Origin: Bacillota bacterium
GTDB lineage: Bacteria > Bacillota > Dethiobacteria > Dethiobacterales > Dethiobacteraceae
Assembly (NCBI GenBank): GCA_018725565.1
Contig: QLUR01000001.1
Span: forward strand, 1-64,000
Length of the DNA: 64,000 nucleotides
Reading direction: 5' to 3'
The notes under the pieces are model-generated. The model did no database searches. It saw only the letters and a list, made by a program, of their open reading frames with translations, and had not been told where the DNA came from. How positions within the stretch are numbered: the stretch's first letter is position 1; each line of letters begins with the position of its first letter. Below are positions 62,582 to 64,000 of the stretch, piece after piece. A program made the position numbers and the translations under genes.

Positions 62582-63463
62582 ATGGGAAAGTTTCTGGAAA
62601 AGTATCCGGGGGAGATTAAGGAACTAAGGCTGGGAACTGAAGGGAAGCAAGCTGTGTTGGGTGGTCAAAACACGCTCCCCTTCCATTTTTTTGAGGGGAG
62701 ACCAGGCAAGCTTAAGCTTGCCCTGGAGGTTACTGACAGTGAACCGTCCGACTGGACGCCGGCTCTGCAGGAGTTTTATGCCGATGTTAAATCTTCTCCG
62801 GTGGAGTGGGCCAGGAAATGCGTTGATGTGTTTGGAGCGGAAATGATTTTTCTGAGTCTGAACAGCATGGAAAAAGACTTGCCGGCAGCGGAGATTGCCG
62901 CCGGCGTAAAAAGGGTTGCCGAGGCTGTCAGAGTACCGCTGGCTGTCTTTGGCCTTGGGGAAAAAGAAAAAGATGCCGCTGTCCTGCCGGTAGTGGCGTC
63001 TGTCTGCAGTGGTATGAACCTGTTGCTTGGTCCGGTACTCAAGGATAACTGCCAGGAAATTGCCGCAGCAGCTCTGGAACACGGGCATGCCGTTATTGCT
63101 CAGATTCCCATGGATATCAACCTGGCCAAAGATTTAAATATCAGGCTGGGCAAGTTTTTCCCGCTGGACAGGGTGGTTATTGACCCGCTGACCTGTGCGG
63201 TCGGCTACGGCCTGGAGTATGCTTTCTCTACGATGGAGCGCATTCGGCTCTCAGCTGTTGTTCATGACGATAAAACTCTGCAATCTCCGTTGATTGCCAG
63301 AGTAGGAAAGGAGGCCTGGAAAACCAAGGAGGCTGTTCAGGATGCCGGCAAAGGAGTTTTATGGGAAACAGCTACTGCGTTTACTCTGCTGTTGGCCGGT
63401 GCAGACATCGTAACATTGCGCCATCCGGAAAGCCTGCAGCGCGTCAGGGCCTTGGTCCATTAA
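62582..63463 (+). CDS. acsD: corrinoid iron-sulfur protein small subunit
   Basis: 293 residues, the delta (small) subunit of the CFeSP, related to archaeal CdhD. LGGQNTLPFHFFEG is the family N-terminal signature; PMDINLAKDLNI and IDPLTCAVGYGLEYAFSTMERIR follow. It pairs with AcsC to hold cobalamin, which shuttles the methyl group to acetyl-CoA synthase. The large subunit acsC is not in the window. Gap to acsE is 20 bp. Confidence 0.92.
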   Translation: MGKFLEKYPGEIKELRLGTEGKQAVLGGQNTLPFHFFEGRPGKLKLALEVTDSEPSDWTPALQEFYADVKSSPVEWARKCVDVFGAEMIFLSLNSMEKDLPAAEIAAGVKRVAEAVRVPLAVFGLGEKEKDAAVLPVVASVCSGMNLLLGPVLKDNCQEIAAAALEHGHAVIAQIPMDINLAKDLNIRLGKFFPLDRVVIDPLTCAVGYGLEYAFSTMERIRLSAVVHDDKTLQSPLIARVGKEAWKTKEAVQDAGKGVLWETATAFTLLLAGADIVTLRHPESLQRVRALVH

Positions 63464-63491
63464 GAACAGGAGAGGGAGGAGTTATTAGGAG

Positions 63492-64000
63492 ATGCATAGT
63501 AAAATAAGAGATGCAGAAATCAGGGCGCTTATCAGAGCGGATGACCCATGGGAGCCGGTCGGACCGACGCCGATGCCTACACTAATGGACCTGCGCAACT
63601 GGGATCTCCGGCTGCTAAGCACGTACGAACCGTTTTATGCTCCGTTTTGCGACCTGTGCTGTCTGTGCACTTACGGCAAATGTGACCTGACGGAAGACAG
63701 AAAAGGTGCCTGCGGCATTGATATGGCATCGCAGCAGGCCAGGTGGATTTTAATTTGCTGTCTGATGGGTACAGCGGCACATGGTGCTCACGGGCGGCAT
63801 ATGATTGACTACCTGATTGAAAAATACGGAGAAGATTTTCCAATTAACCTGGGCACCCAGGTGAACGTGGAAGCTCCGATAATAAGAACGGTTCTGGGCG
63901 TGAAAGTGGAAACGCTCCGGGACCTGCGTACGGCAATAGAGTACGTGGAGAGGGAATTCATTCATCTGGTTTCGGCTACCCATACGGGTCAGGAAGGCAA
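63492..64000 (+). CDS. cdhA: archaeal-type CO dehydrogenase/ACS alpha subunit, 5' part
   Basis: The first 169 codons, cut by the window end. They match the N-terminal region of CdhA, the CODH alpha subunit of methanogen ACDS complexes: [11 protein letters not shown], then [19 protein letters not shown] and KGACGID with cysteines at 53, 56, 57, 59, 64 and 74, and THTGQEG at the end. CdhA has extra ferredoxin-like clusters absent from the bacterial CooS/AcsA type. The start has GGGAGGA about 10 nt upstream. It should oxidise CO or reduce CO2 in the complex with a CdhB-type subunit, probably downstream. Confidence 0.9.
   Translation, partial: MHSKIRDAEIRALIRADDPWEPVGPTPMPTLMDLRNWDLRLLSTYEPFYAPFCDLCCLCTYGKCDLTEDRKGACGIDMASQQARWILICCLMGTAAHGAHGRHMIDYLIEKYGEDFPINLGTQVNVEAPIIRTVLGVKVETLRDLRTAIEYVEREFIHLVSATHTGQEG

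Overview
The window comes from a GC-rich, anaerobic, endospore-forming Firmicute with Wood-Ljungdahl genes, most like the Peptococcaceae / Desulfotomaculum-Pelotomaculum-Thermincola side of the Clostridia. The evidence is a gerKABC-type spore germination operon, the ctsR-mcsA-mcsB-clpC operon, comEA/comEC, hybrid cluster protein, several radical SAM enzymes, and the start of an acetyl-CoA synthase/CO dehydrogenase operon at the right edge. No rRNA, tRNA or CRISPR array was recognised. Names rest on motif and family recognition by eye; no database search was run.

Left end (1-10.7 kb): a 5'-truncated short-chain fatty acid transporter, then a sigma-54 activator divergent from a catabolic operon with a near-perfect -24/-12 promoter. 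The operon encodes a two-subunit CoA-transferase, a short-chain dehydrogenase, a 4-hydroxybutyryl-CoA dehydratase/vinylacetyl-CoA isomerase with all four iron-sulfur ligands, a small Cys protein of unknown role, a thiolase, a 3-hydroxyacyl-CoA dehydrogenase and a nitrilase-family amidohydrolase. Together they suggest activation of a C4 hydroxy acid and its conversion to acetyl-CoA, with the crotonase supplied from elsewhere.

10.7-13.3 kb is a small accessory patch: a LytTR-like/zinc-ribbon protein, an arginase remnant and two different VapBC-like toxin-antitoxin pairs. 13.7-22.9 kb holds a YkgJ-type Cys cluster protein, an HD hydrolase, two radical SAM enzymes with Tat-like N-termini and remnants of duplicated copies of both, an OadG-like peptide, a membrane-embedded spermidine-synthase-like protein, ExoD and glutaminyl-tRNA synthetase. 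23-29 kb carries a B12-type radical SAM protein, bacterioferritin, Hcp and a biotin-dependent carboxyltransferase.

29-43.4 kb is core: leuS, comEA, the ger operon on the minus strand, rnhA, comEC, a glycosyltransferase and a sugar-nucleotidyltransferase/phosphomannomutase fusion. 43.4-45 kb has a membrane protein and a HEPN-MNT toxin-antitoxin pair. 45-53.5 kb is the folate/pABA cluster (pabC, pabB, pabA, folK, folB, folP, folE) on the minus strand, interrupted by a TetR regulator, a first M24 peptidase and an AT-rich metallo-beta-lactamase gene; a pabC remnant sits just past pabB. A second M24 peptidase lies beyond folE. An MgtC-like protein follows, then the ctsR-mcsA-mcsB-clpC operon with a promoter/CtsR box pair, and finally cooC-acsE-acsD and the 5' part of an archaeal-type CODH alpha subunit (cdhA) cut by the window end.
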